From the NCBI GenBank assembly GCA_937967755.1, contig CALBTA010000054.1:1-6512 (forward strand): DNA of 6,512 bases. Reading direction: 5' to 3'. The notes beneath the pieces are model-generated. The model worked only from the letters and a program-made list of their open reading frames with translations, ran no database searches and was not told the DNA's origin. The stretch is from an uncultured Planctomycetaceae bacterium. GTDB taxonomy: Bacteria > Planctomycetota > Planctomycetia > Pirellulales > Pirellulaceae. The first letter of the stretch is position 1; the number at the start of each line of letters is the position of its first letter. This document shows, piece by piece, positions 1 to 6,512 of this stretch. Made by a program: the position numbers and the translations under genes.

Positions 1-204
1 CGTGTGAGCGACCCGAGGAAGTTTGGCCGTGACGAAGTCTTCATCGACAGCGCGAAGCTATAGAACAACAACCGCACAGTACAACTTCAACTGGAAGAGA
101 TCGGCCCGGTGATGCAGATGGGAATCACCTATCAGGTGAAATCAGCCGACGGGGCGGATCTGAAGAACACGATTTACAATACGATTCACGTCGTGCCGGA
201 GTGA
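1..204 (+). pseudogene. C-terminal end of a heme-binding/cytochrome-associated-like protein, interrupted by an in-frame TAG
   Basis: The frame enters from the left edge and reads to a TGA at 202-204, with a single TAG at 61-63. Before the TAG it encodes a segment ending in FIDSAKL. After it comes NNNRTVQLQL, then GPVMQMGITYQVKSADG, and finally NTIYNTIHVVPE. This pattern (SAxLsxDxRTVxLxL, then VMQMxIxY, then xADG, then IYNTIH) is what I recall from the C-terminal end of PVC-group heme-binding proteins (DUF6797-like, often beside c-type cytochrome domains), normally exported. The similarity continues across the TAG without a frame change, and serine is common at that position, so a TCG-to-TAG change would explain the stop. 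The downstream part has no obvious start of its own except internal ATG codons. The product is therefore either truncated by about 47 residues, or the TAG is a sequencing error. The family call is from memory and moderate; the open frame around the TAG is directly visible. Confidence 0.55.
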
Positions 205-243
205 AGTCCGTTGGCTTTCGCCGACGAGAGTCGCCTCCCACAT

Positions 244-642
244 CTACCACTTCCAATCACCCGGCACGTCGACGTCATGCGTTGTGTTTGATTTCGGCAA
301 ATCGAGTTCGAAGCGGTATTCCGGGCAAATCATTCGGCCTTCGGCTAATTCTTCCCCCTCGGGCACGCCGGTCAGGCAAATAACGCGCACGCGGTGCGGG
401 CCGCCAATCACGCCTTTGTCGCGCATCGTTTCGTAGCTGCCTTGGCGAATGTCGGCGTAACCGGCGGGTCCGGTGGCTCCTTTTTCGGCGTCCGGCTCGA
501 AGATCACCCGGCCAGCGGCGACGGGTGAGCCGCCGTAGGTGACCGCTCCGGTTACGTGGTACCGCTTCGGCCCGTCACGCCCGCAACCGAGCAACGGCAA
601 CATCAGCAGCAAGAGCAGGCATAGGTTTTGCCATCGGGCCAT
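244..642 (-). CDS. Small lipoprotein with transthyretin/carboxypeptidase-regulatory-like domain
   Basis: The 132-residue product starts with a short lipoprotein signal: MAR, a leucine-rich core (residues 7-18) and the lipobox LLGC, with Cys20 as the expected lipidated residue. The rest is a compact beta-rich domain starting at about residue 28 (YHVTGAVTYGGSPVAAGRVIFEP), followed by GPAGYADIRQGSY (58-70), GGPHRVRV (80-87) and the closing DLPKSNTTHDVDVP (114-127). This order matches the small planctomycete lipoproteins annotated as carboxypeptidase-regulatory or transthyretin-like, which are frequently encoded next to DUF1559 genes. Their biochemical role is not known; the fold is usually a binding or structural beta-sandwich on the periplasmic side of a membrane. 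The ATG at 640-642 is chosen because it gives the complete signal peptide. There is no clear ribosome-binding site. The start lies 18 bases after the DUF1559 stop, so the two are probably cotranscribed. The gene ends in TAG and converges on the left-edge gene. Confidence 0.82.
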   Translation of the reverse strand: MARWQNLCLLLLLMLPLLGCGRDGPKRYHVTGAVTYGGSPVAAGRVIFEPDAEKGATGPAGYADIRQGSYETMRDKGVIGGPHRVRVICLTGVPEGEELAEGRMICPEYRFELDLPKSNTTHDVDVPGDWKW

Positions 643-660
643 GGGGTGCCGCCGAAGAAT

Positions 661-1611
661 CTACTGAGAAAACCCGCCTACGGGCGTCCCATCGCTGATC
701 GCCCCCAGCCCGCGGTAAAGTTGCAGATCAATATGCTCACTGAGGAAATGCACTGACGCATCGCCCAATGCAAAGTGACAACCGCCGGGGTGGTTGCTGC
801 CGAACGTCGACGTGGAAACGTGGGCCGGCCAGCCATCGCGGGGGTTGAAATCGGAAGAGTTGATCCCCTCCATCGCAGCACAAAGGCCGGACGGAAACGA
901 GAACTCTCCGCCACTGCCCCAAATTCGCAAGCCGGTATCCCAACTGGTGTACGCATCGTGACCGGCCTTGTTCGGCGCGTACTTGGTTTCGCCGATGAGC
1001 AGCACATTCGTGGTTCCATCACGAACATCAGCGATCCGCACGCCCGAGTTGTTGTGGAACATCCCGTTATGAAAAAAGACGCGCCGCGAATCGGCCGGCG
1101 CGGTGCACAGCGGCGTATCCCCTCCGCCCTGGCAGCCGTAGTAGTTGGTGTTGGGCGAATCGGATTTGGAATTAGGATCGGAAGGGCAGTGGAACTTCCG
1201 GTTGACCGTGAACTGGTGGGCGAAATTGTCGGTCGTGGTGTTCCAATGCGTGCCGGCGAACGTGCCGTCGAAATCATACCGGTCGTAGAGGTTTTGGTCT
1301 TCCAAGTAGGGCAAGATCAGAACCGCCCAGTTTGGTCCGTTGTCGGTGTTGCGGTCACCGTCGATCAAACAGTTGCTAACCGGCAGCTTTGTGATGCCGC
1401 CGGCTGGGAAACTTTCGTGGGCCGTATGGTAGTTGTGCATCGCCAATGCCAACTGCCGCAACCGGTTGCTGCATTGCAACCGCCGGGCCGACTCGCGGGC
1501 GCTCTGCACAGCCGGCAGCAACAATGCCACAAGGATGCCGATGATGGCGATGACCACCAGCAGTTCGACCAGGGTGAAAGCCGCTCGGCGGTGCTGTCTG
1601 CCAGAGGACAT
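661..1611 (-). CDS. DUF1559 domain protein with type IV pilin-like N-terminal methylation motif
   Basis: The 316-residue product begins with a short basic leader (GRQHRR) and a prepilin peptidase motif: the cleavage would fall between Ala11 and Phe12, giving FTLVE with the conserved Glu at mature position 5. A hydrophobic helix (12-35) follows, then the family signature SARESARRLQCSNRLRQLALAMHNYH (37-62). Further DUF1559 landmarks are FHCPSD (140-145), DGTTNVLLIGE (198-208) and the C-terminal H-X9-D motif at His274-Asp284. The last of these reads DA where most members have DG. Planctomycetes carry many paralogues of this family; they are thought to be pseudopilin-like exported proteins, but no function is established. 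The length is typical. The ATG at 1609-1611 is the only plausible start, because an in-frame TAG lies upstream at 1657-1659 with no other ATG or GTG between. No Shine-Dalgarno sequence is visible. The gene probably forms a two-gene unit with the lipoprotein downstream. Confidence 0.93.
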   Translation of the reverse strand: MSSGRQHRRAAFTLVELLVVIAIIGILVALLLPAVQSARESARRLQCSNRLRQLALAMHNYHTAHESFPAGGITKLPVSNCLIDGDRNTDNGPNWAVLILPYLEDQNLYDRYDFDGTFAGTHWNTTTDNFAHQFTVNRKFHCPSDPNSKSDSPNTNYYGCQGGGDTPLCTAPADSRRVFFHNGMFHNNSGVRIADVRDGTTNVLLIGETKYAPNKAGHDAYTSWDTGLRIWGSGGEFSFPSGLCAAMEGINSSDFNPRDGWPAHVSTSTFGSNHPGGCHFALGDASVHFLSEHIDLQLYRGLGAISDGTPVGGFSQ

Positions 1612-1668
1612 CGCGGGAACGACTTCGGGCCACCAGGTTGCAAGGAAAAAGCTTCGCTACTGGTGTCG

Positions 1669-1697
1669 ATCATACCCCAACCCGGCAAGGCGGTCGA
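1669..1697 (-). promoter_or_regulatory. Possible sigma70-type promoter for the DUF1559-lipoprotein pair
   Basis: On the minus strand a TATGAT hexamer (1669-1674, five of six matches to TATAAT) lies 17 bases downstream of TCGACC (1692-1697, four of six matches to TTGACA). Transcription would start near 1662, giving a leader of about 50 bases before the DUF1559 ATG. The -35 element overlaps the hairpin in the same gap. The match is by eye only, and planctomycete promoters are poorly defined, so this is a weak call. Confidence 0.25.
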
Positions 1698-1710
1698 TAG
1701 AGTGACCGCC
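1689..1710 (-). terminator. Hairpin just after the giant gene, terminator-like but without a T tract
   Basis: A perfect 7-bp inverted repeat (GGCGGTC / GACCGCC, arms 1689-1695 and 1704-1710) encloses an 8-base loop. On the minus strand it begins 24 bases after the TAG of the giant gene. No run of T follows on either strand, so it is not a classical intrinsic terminator. It may protect the 3' end of the message, attenuate read-through, or be chance in GC-rich DNA. Confidence 0.3.
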
Positions 1711-1734
1711 AGCGTGAGTGTTCGCCTCTCGCAA

Positions 1735-4700
1735 CTACTCTTTCCCCAGCACTTGCTTCGCTTTCTGTTTCACGTGCTGGAACCGCGGTTGCCAGTCGGT
1801 TTCGGCGATCTGTTGGTGCAGCCGCCGGGCTTCTTCGTGGCGGCCGAGTTCGGTAAACATCTCGGCGTGGTTCCACAGAATCTCGGCATTGGTTCCTTCG
1901 CTGCGGAACGCCTCGCGGTAAGCCCGATCGGCCATGGCGAAGTTGTGGTCACCCCGCATGCTGGCGGCCAGGTCGAGCCACGGTGCCGCTTCGTTGGGAC
2001 GGGCAGACAGCGGAGTGGTGACGTACTGCCAAGCGAGACGGTCGGCACCCAACGCCCCGAAGATTTGCGCCGCCCGGTTGCAGGGCAAGCCGACGTCGTC
2101 TTCCATGCTGCGCCAGCGATCCGCCGCGCCGACAATCCGCGAGAGCAACACCGGCGAGGGCTCTTCCTCCAGCGAAGCCAGGGCCGTGGCCAGCTCCGCG
2201 TAGCGGGTCAGCAGTTCGCCGTAGTCGGTGCGCAGTTGCTGAAGGTTGACCACGTCGTCTGACGTGAGCGAACCGTACTCAATCTCCAGCGCTTGCTCGA
2301 ACATCTTCGCGCTGCGGGCGGTCATGCCTTGCTGCTGGGCCAATGTGGAAGCCAAACGCCACAGGACGGAAAGCTGGGCGTACTGCTCATCGGCCAACAG
2401 CGGCTGCACAAGCTCCAGCGCCCGGCGCTGTTGCCCACTGGCCCACAGGTATTCGACCCCGGCCAGCGAAACGGCGAAGCGATCCTCTTCATCAACACCG
2501 GCCAGCGCGACGCTCAACACGTCATTCCCCAAATCCGTATCACCAAGCTGCTGAACTTGCGTTGCCAGGGTGATGGCCGTGGGCCGCCGGCCGGTGTCTG
2601 CGAACTGCCCGGCCGCGTCCAAAATCAGCTTTCGCCAGTGCGCTTCCGTTTCCGAACGCATCGCATCGCGGAAATCGGTATCGATGCGCGGCAGCACGCC
2701 GGCCGCGAGCGTCTCTTCGTACCACTTCGTGAAGACCGCTCGCGATTTAGCATGTTCGCCAACGCCGTAGAGCGCCCGCCCGTACTCGTAACGGGCCAGG
2801 TAACCGAGTACGGGGTCACGAGTCAGACGCTCGTAGGCGTCGACGAACAATGTATCAACATCACCGTGGTAATATTCCTTCAAGAGCCGCAACATTTCCC
2901 ACTGCAACTCCGGCGAGTGCAAGCTCTCCAGCAAACGGCGCGAACGGGCGAACGCTTTTGCGTCGGGATTGTTGCGGTCCTGTGCCCGCCCCGTGGAAAG
3001 GCGAACGTATTGCCGGCGGAACTCACCCAACTGCTGCACGAAACCATCGGCGGCCCCTTCGATGACCGGCGGATCCTTGCTGAGGCCGTCTCGCCGATAT
3101 CGCACCTGCGAAGCGATGTATTCGGCCAACCGTGAGTTCGGATGGTCCTTCAGCGGATCGAGAACGACCGTCTTTTTTTCGCCGATAGGAAGCGGCGTTG
3201 CGGGATTCCACTGGTCGCCGGCGCTCAACGCCAGCGTATAGAACCCGACACGGCGATCCCCCTTGGCGGCGAAGCAGCGCCCGATCACTTGTAGCTTCTC
3301 ACCAGGATTGATGTGCATGTCGGCGGCCAGCAGCCGCAGGGCATCTTCCTGCGACAAGCTCTCGTATGTCTGCCCTTCATCCCAGGTAGCCGTTTGGAAC
3401 ACGTGATCCCGCGTGCGGGCCGGCATTGGCAGCATGACTAACTGCGACCGATCGGGTTTCAAGTTCGGCGCTGCGATGGATTTGACCGTTAGCGCCATTT
3501 CGTGCAGCGGCTTGCCATCGTCTTCGGCGACGCCGCTGTGCCATTTCACGACGCCATCGGGCGAATAGGTGACCCGCCGTAGAACTTTGTGCTGAGGCTG
3601 AGCGACCAGACGGCGCTCACGAAGCCGCCCGTCGGCGGCGAAGACCAGTTGGGTTTCGACGTGGTCGAAGCACTCTGCGTAGAGCGGCACGATGGCAACC
3701 GTGTCTGCGGCGACCAACCGCACGTCGGCACCGATAGCCAAATCACCCACGGGCAACACGGCCCACGGAACCATGCTTGCTATCGCCGTGCGGTGAAAAC
3801 GGCTGACATCGCGGCGGGCACCAAGCCCGATCTCTTCGTAGTGATGCTCCAGCGTCTTGCCATCGCACACCACGGTGTCTAACAATCCATGACGCGTGCG
3901 ATGCTGGTAACGGTATTGCCCCTGGCCGTTGGCGATCAACGTAAACGCGGGCTGGCCATCTTCGTCATTCCACGTGACCGATTGCCACGGCCGCGCCCGG
4001 GCGCGGTCGATCAACTGCTTCGCCCCAGCATCCACCTGGCCGCGGACGGGCAGAACGATGTCGGCTTCGCTTTCCAGCACGGCGTAAATATCGGCCGGCG
4101 AAGTGTTCAGCCCCGGCGCGTAAGAAACCAGGCGTCCGAACAATTCATGCTCACTGGTCAAGTGCGCCCGCTGATGAAACAGATCGCGCTGCCCCATCCG
4201 CCCACTGACCCGCTCGTGAACATAACCAGCCAACGCAGTGCGGACCTTATTCCGCCGCGACCGGGCTTCACGAATGTAATTCTTGAACCGCTCGACAACT
4301 GCATCGTTGTCAACATCACCTGGTGGGACCCTGACAACATAGCGAAGTACCTCCGGATCACTCTCCTCGCCGGGATACCACAACGTAAGTGTCGTTACGC
4401 CAGGCTTTCGCCCCACGAGTTCCAGCTCAGTGTCGCCCTTCCGATTGACGCCAAGGACCGAATGATTCGTTACACTGAATCGGGAAATCGGCCGTTTGTA
4501 ATTGATCGTCCTAGCCTTTTCGCGATCAACTGTGATCACCACTTCTGGATCCTGAATGCCCGCGATCAGATCTTCTACATTGCGCAGTGCCGCTATGCTC
4601 GGCTCAATCTCCCACGGCGCTCTGCGTTCCCGAGGTATCCCTTCAAACGAACGCAACCAGCCAATCTCCTGCCCTGGCGCAATTCCATACTCGTCGAAGC

Positions 4701-6512
4701 CAAGGATGAAATCGCGGTGCAACAGCCTTGAGGCTCCGCTGTCTTCGTAGCGACGAAAGCGATCGACACTCTCGCGGGTGTGCAAACTTGTCAAAAAGTC
4801 AGTGAAGTTATTCCGTGACAACCGCTGATTGGCTCGGCCCGATTCGTCCTCGGACAGTTCACGGTAGTATTCGGAAACGAGCATGCGATACTGCGAGGGC
4901 ATTCGCGACTGGAGAGCGGCGAGTTCTGTGCCCTCGCCGTTGGCTTCCGTGCGCCAATACTGAACGTCAGGCAGCCGGTACGATCCGGACCGCACCCTCC
5001 GCACGAAGCGTGACTTCCAAAGCATCGTTGAAACGATATCGTCATTCGGGTGTAGCCGCGCGTCGCCGGCAGCCCCGGCGACGGCGGTTGCTTCGTCGAA
5101 TCGATGCTCATCCATTAGAGAGTTAAATCGCTCCACAATGCTTGACACAGTTCGTCCCTGAAGCGCCGCCACCGCTTCGCGCTCTGCCCGCACCTGATCC
5201 CGTTCGCCAGCGACGACAAGTCGGCGCTGCAGTAGCTTCACTTCCGAGACGATCCGGTTTCTCACTTCAGCGCGCATTCTGCCATCCAAGTCCGGCGAAC
5301 GTTCGACGTTCTCAAGCAACACCTTCAATTCGGCGATCGCACCCTCTGGATTGATGCCCATTTGTGCTCGTGATTGGGCGACTGCCAACTCAACTTCGGC
5401 CTCCATGATCTCGGTGGATAGCGCCTTGCCATTCTCGATTTCGTCCAGGAATTCGCGTTCCTGCGTCAAGAACTCGTCCAGAAGCGACTGGTCCCGATCC
5501 CAATACCGGGGGACATCCAGCCACAGGTCTCGTCCCACATAGCCGTCGCCGTTGGCGTCGTACCAACCGTACCGATGGGGTGCCCAGGTCTTCTCGAAGC
5601 TGCCGCCCGTGCCGTTGATATGCTCGAAAAAGGCGGCGTAGTTGCGAATCGGCCGGCCACCGAAGACCATCGCGCCGGTGTTGCCGTAGGCCAAGGGGAG
5701 TTCGTAACTCCAATGTTTCACCCGATCCGATCCACCGCGGCCAAACATCGCCCGACCGTCAAAGTTGTACGCTGGGATCGTTCCCCACGTCGTCTCTGCC
5801 AGGCGCTGGTTTTGTGAAATCACCAGGCTCAGGTTGCCCGGAAAGGCTTCGACTTGCCCCGGCCCGCTGACTTCGTTCCACGTACTCGGCTGAACGGTGG
5901 ATGTGATCAGATCGATCAGCGCGTCGAAGTCGGCTTCTTGAGTCCAGCGAAGGTTGTTGTGGGAACGAAAGTCGCCAATATCGAGCAACCGCCGGTCTTC
6001 TTCCTGAATGATGAACCGTGGCGTGAGCATCATTCTCAGCGGTTGCAATTGGCTATTGCTGGTCCGCATTCCATATAGACGTTCAATCGACGGCAGCGTA
6101 GCGTCGGGCGGCGAATCGAAATTGGAAAGATACCACGCATTGCTTGTTGGCAACACGCCGTTGATGTTCACGTTGTAGTGTGTGACGTTGCCGGTACCCG
6201 CGTAGCCGCCTCCGCCCACTGGACCAAACCAGTGCGCCGCGCCTTTAATCGGCATCGAAGCCAGTTGGTCATACGGCCACGCGTAGGCCACGTTCAACGC
6301 CTGCAATACCGAAGTCGTCACCGACCCACGGTACCCATAGCCCGGCATCCGCAGCACCGGAGCCGGCTGATGGATGGCAATGGTGTTGAGCACATCATCC
6401 ACGCTCGGCTTTGACGGTTTCTCATCGTCTTCTTTCCTCTCTCCCTCATCACTCTTCTCTTCTTCATCGTCGGCGACGGGGACGTCGCGGCGCTTCTCCT
6501 CAACGACTTCAA
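1735..6512 (-). CDS. Giant multidomain envelope-type protein, N-terminus beyond the window: STN-like segment, pilus-N-like domain, C-terminal TPR repeats
   Basis: The frame is open from the right edge (first full codon 6508-6510) to a TAG at 1735-1737, giving at least 1591 residues. The first possible start codon inside the window is a GTG at 6400-6402, but the 36 codons before it are open and encode an acidic, Lys/Glu/Asp-rich linker (for example VADDEEEKSDEGERKEDDEK). I therefore treat the gene as cut by the edge. Counting the GTG codon as residue 1: a Gly-rich stretch lies at 58-72. Residues 157-198 (DFDALIDLITSTVQPSTW, then VEAFPGNLSLVISQNQ) resemble the segment before the barrel in planctomycete secretin-like proteins. 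DANGDGYVGRDLW (282-294) looks like a lone calcium-binding loop. A charged helical region spans about 303-440. Residues 618-692 (VVITVDREKARTINYKRPI, then LELVGRKPGVTTLTLW) match the pilus-assembly N-terminal domain type (PF13629-like). Residues 695-1180 are not recognised. From about 1195 to 1530 the protein is helical with TPR-like units, clearest at 1474-1530. No secretin barrel or enzyme motif is seen. Large planctomycete proteins with similar ends can carry VIT/VWA domains at the N-terminus, which could lie outside the window. A role as an exported scaffold is inference. Confidence 0.85.
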   Translation of the reverse strand, partial: EVVEEKRRDVPVADDEEEKSDEGERKEDDEKPSKPSVDDVLNTIAIHQPAPVLRMPGYGYRGSVTTSVLQALNVAYAWPYDQLASMPIKGAAHWFGPVGGGGYAGTGNVTHYNVNINGVLPTSNAWYLSNFDSPPDATLPSIERLYGMRTSNSQLQPLRMMLTPRFIIQEEDRRLLDIGDFRSHNNLRWTQEADFDALIDLITSTVQPSTWNEVSGPGQVEAFPGNLSLVISQNQRLAETTWGTIPAYNFDGRAMFGRGGSDRVKHWSYELPLAYGNTGAMVFGGRPIRNYAAFFEHINGTGGSFEKTWAPHRYGWYDANGDGYVGRDLWLDVPRYWDRDQSLLDEFLTQEREFLDEIENGKALSTEIMEAEVELAVAQSRAQMGINPEGAIAELKVLLENVERSPDLDGRMRAEVRNRIVSEVKLLQRRLVVAGERDQVRAEREAVAALQGRTVSSIVERFNSLMDEHRFDEATAVAGAAGDARLHPNDDIVSTMLWKSRFVRRVRSGSYRLPDVQYWRTEANGEGTELAALQSRMPSQYRMLVSEYYRELSEDESGRANQRLSRNNFTDFLTSLHTRESVDRFRRYEDSGASRLLHRDFILGFDEYGIAPGQEIGWLRSFEGIPRERRAPWEIEPSIAALRNVEDLIAGIQDPEVVITVDREKARTINYKRPISRFSVTNHSVLGVNRKGDTELELVGRKPGVTTLTLWYPGEESDPEVLRYVVRVPPGDVDNDAVVERFKNYIREARSRRNKVRTALAGYVHERVSGRMGQRDLFHQRAHLTSEHELFGRLVSYAPGLNTSPADIYAVLESEADIVLPVRGQVDAGAKQLIDRARARPWQSVTWNDEDGQPAFTLIANGQGQYRYQHRTRHGLLDTVVCDGKTLEHHYEEIGLGARRDVSRFHRTAIASMVPWAVLPVGDLAIGADVRLVAADTVAIVPLYAECFDHVETQLVFAADGRLRERRLVAQPQHKVLRRVTYSPDGVVKWHSGVAEDDGKPLHEMALTVKSIAAPNLKPDRSQLVMLPMPARTRDHVFQTATWDEGQTYESLSQEDALRLLAADMHINPGEKLQVIGRCFAAKGDRRVGFYTLALSAGDQWNPATPLPIGEKKTVVLDPLKDHPNSRLAEYIASQVRYRRDGLSKDPPVIEGAADGFVQQLGEFRRQYVRLSTGRAQDRNNPDAKAFARSRRLLESLHSPELQWEMLRLLKEYYHGDVDTLFVDAYERLTRDPVLGYLARYEYGRALYGVGEHAKSRAVFTKWYEETLAAGVLPRIDTDFRDAMRSETEAHWRKLILDAAGQFADTGRRPTAITLATQVQQLGDTDLGNDVLSVALAGVDEEDRFAVSLAGVEYLWASGQQRRALELVQPLLADEQYAQLSVLWRLASTLAQQQGMTARSAKMFEQALEIEYGSLTSDDVVNLQQLRTDYGELLTRYAELATALASLEEEPSPVLLSRIVGAADRWRSMEDDVGLPCNRAAQIFGALGADRLAWQYVTTPLSARPNEAAPWLDLAASMRGDHNFAMADRAYREAFRSEGTNAEILWNHAEMFTELGRHEEARRLHQQIAETDWQPRFQHVKQKAKQVLGKE

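Noticed and set aside
61..63. TAG read as a recoded sense codon
   Set aside because: All three minus-strand genes in the window use TAG as their stop, and no recoding signal is visible next to this codon.
205..243. Bidirectional terminator between the convergent genes
   Set aside because: The 39 bases contain only a 4-bp stem (CGAC/GTCG) and no T tract, which is too weak to call.
201..383. Small plus-strand frame starting at the end of the first gene
   Set aside because: It overlaps the well-supported lipoprotein gene antisense and has an Arg/Ser/Pro-rich translation without any recognisable pattern.
1612..1688. Upstream start for the DUF1559 gene at an ATG near 1688
   Set aside because: That ATG is in another frame, and an in-frame TAG at 1657-1659 blocks any longer version of the DUF1559 protein.
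775..2262. Long open frame on the plus strand (495 codons)
   Set aside because: It lies antisense to the DUF1559 gene, the gap and the end of the giant gene. Its translation is low-complexity Arg/Val/Gly-rich with no family pattern, as expected for an antisense shadow in GC-rich DNA.
2293..3135. Plus-strand open frame of 280 codons, and a similar one at 3889-4731
   Set aside because: Both are antisense to the giant gene, whose minus-strand frame is continuous and shows recognisable domains. The plus-strand translations show none.
3991..4006. Perfect 16-base GC palindrome (CCGCGCCCGGGCGCGG)
   Set aside because: It lies inside the giant gene and is explained by alternating Ala and Arg codons (RARARP). 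There is no second copy and no sign of a regulatory site.

Overview
The window looks like a piece of a planctomycete genome (phylum Planctomycetota, Pirellulales-like). Three things point there: a DUF1559 protein with a type IV pilin-like N-terminus, a small lipoprotein gene directly downstream of it (a common planctomycete pairing), and a very large multidomain protein with a pilus/secretin-type N domain and TPR repeats. Base composition is fairly GC-rich, and no convincing Shine-Dalgarno sequences are visible, which is usual for the phylum. The assignment rests on recalled family patterns, not on a database search.

Layout, left to right. Positions 1-204 (+) hold the last part of a coding frame whose C-terminus resembles the end of planctomycete heme-binding/cytochrome-associated proteins. 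It carries an in-frame TAG at 61-63. A 39-base gap follows, in which I see nothing beyond a 4-bp stem, and then three genes on the minus strand that converge on the first. In transcription order they are: a giant protein gene entering from beyond the right edge and ending at 1735; a 123-base gap with a hairpin and a possible promoter; the DUF1559 gene (1611-661); 18 bases; and the lipoprotein gene (642-244).

The giant protein has at least 1591 residues in the window and no stop upstream to the edge, so its true start lies outside. It combines an acidic linker, a fragment resembling the STN-type segment of planctomycete secretin-like proteins, a charged helical stretch, a pilus-assembly N-terminal-like beta domain and C-terminal TPR-like repeats, but no secretin barrel. 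This suggests an envelope or cell-surface scaffold. The DUF1559 protein and the lipoprotein are also predicted to be exported, so the minus-strand cluster as a whole looks like envelope functions. No RNA genes, CRISPR arrays, insertion sequences or attachment sites were seen. Nothing in the window proves a new defence or mobile system; the giant protein and the nonsense codon are the two items most worth following.
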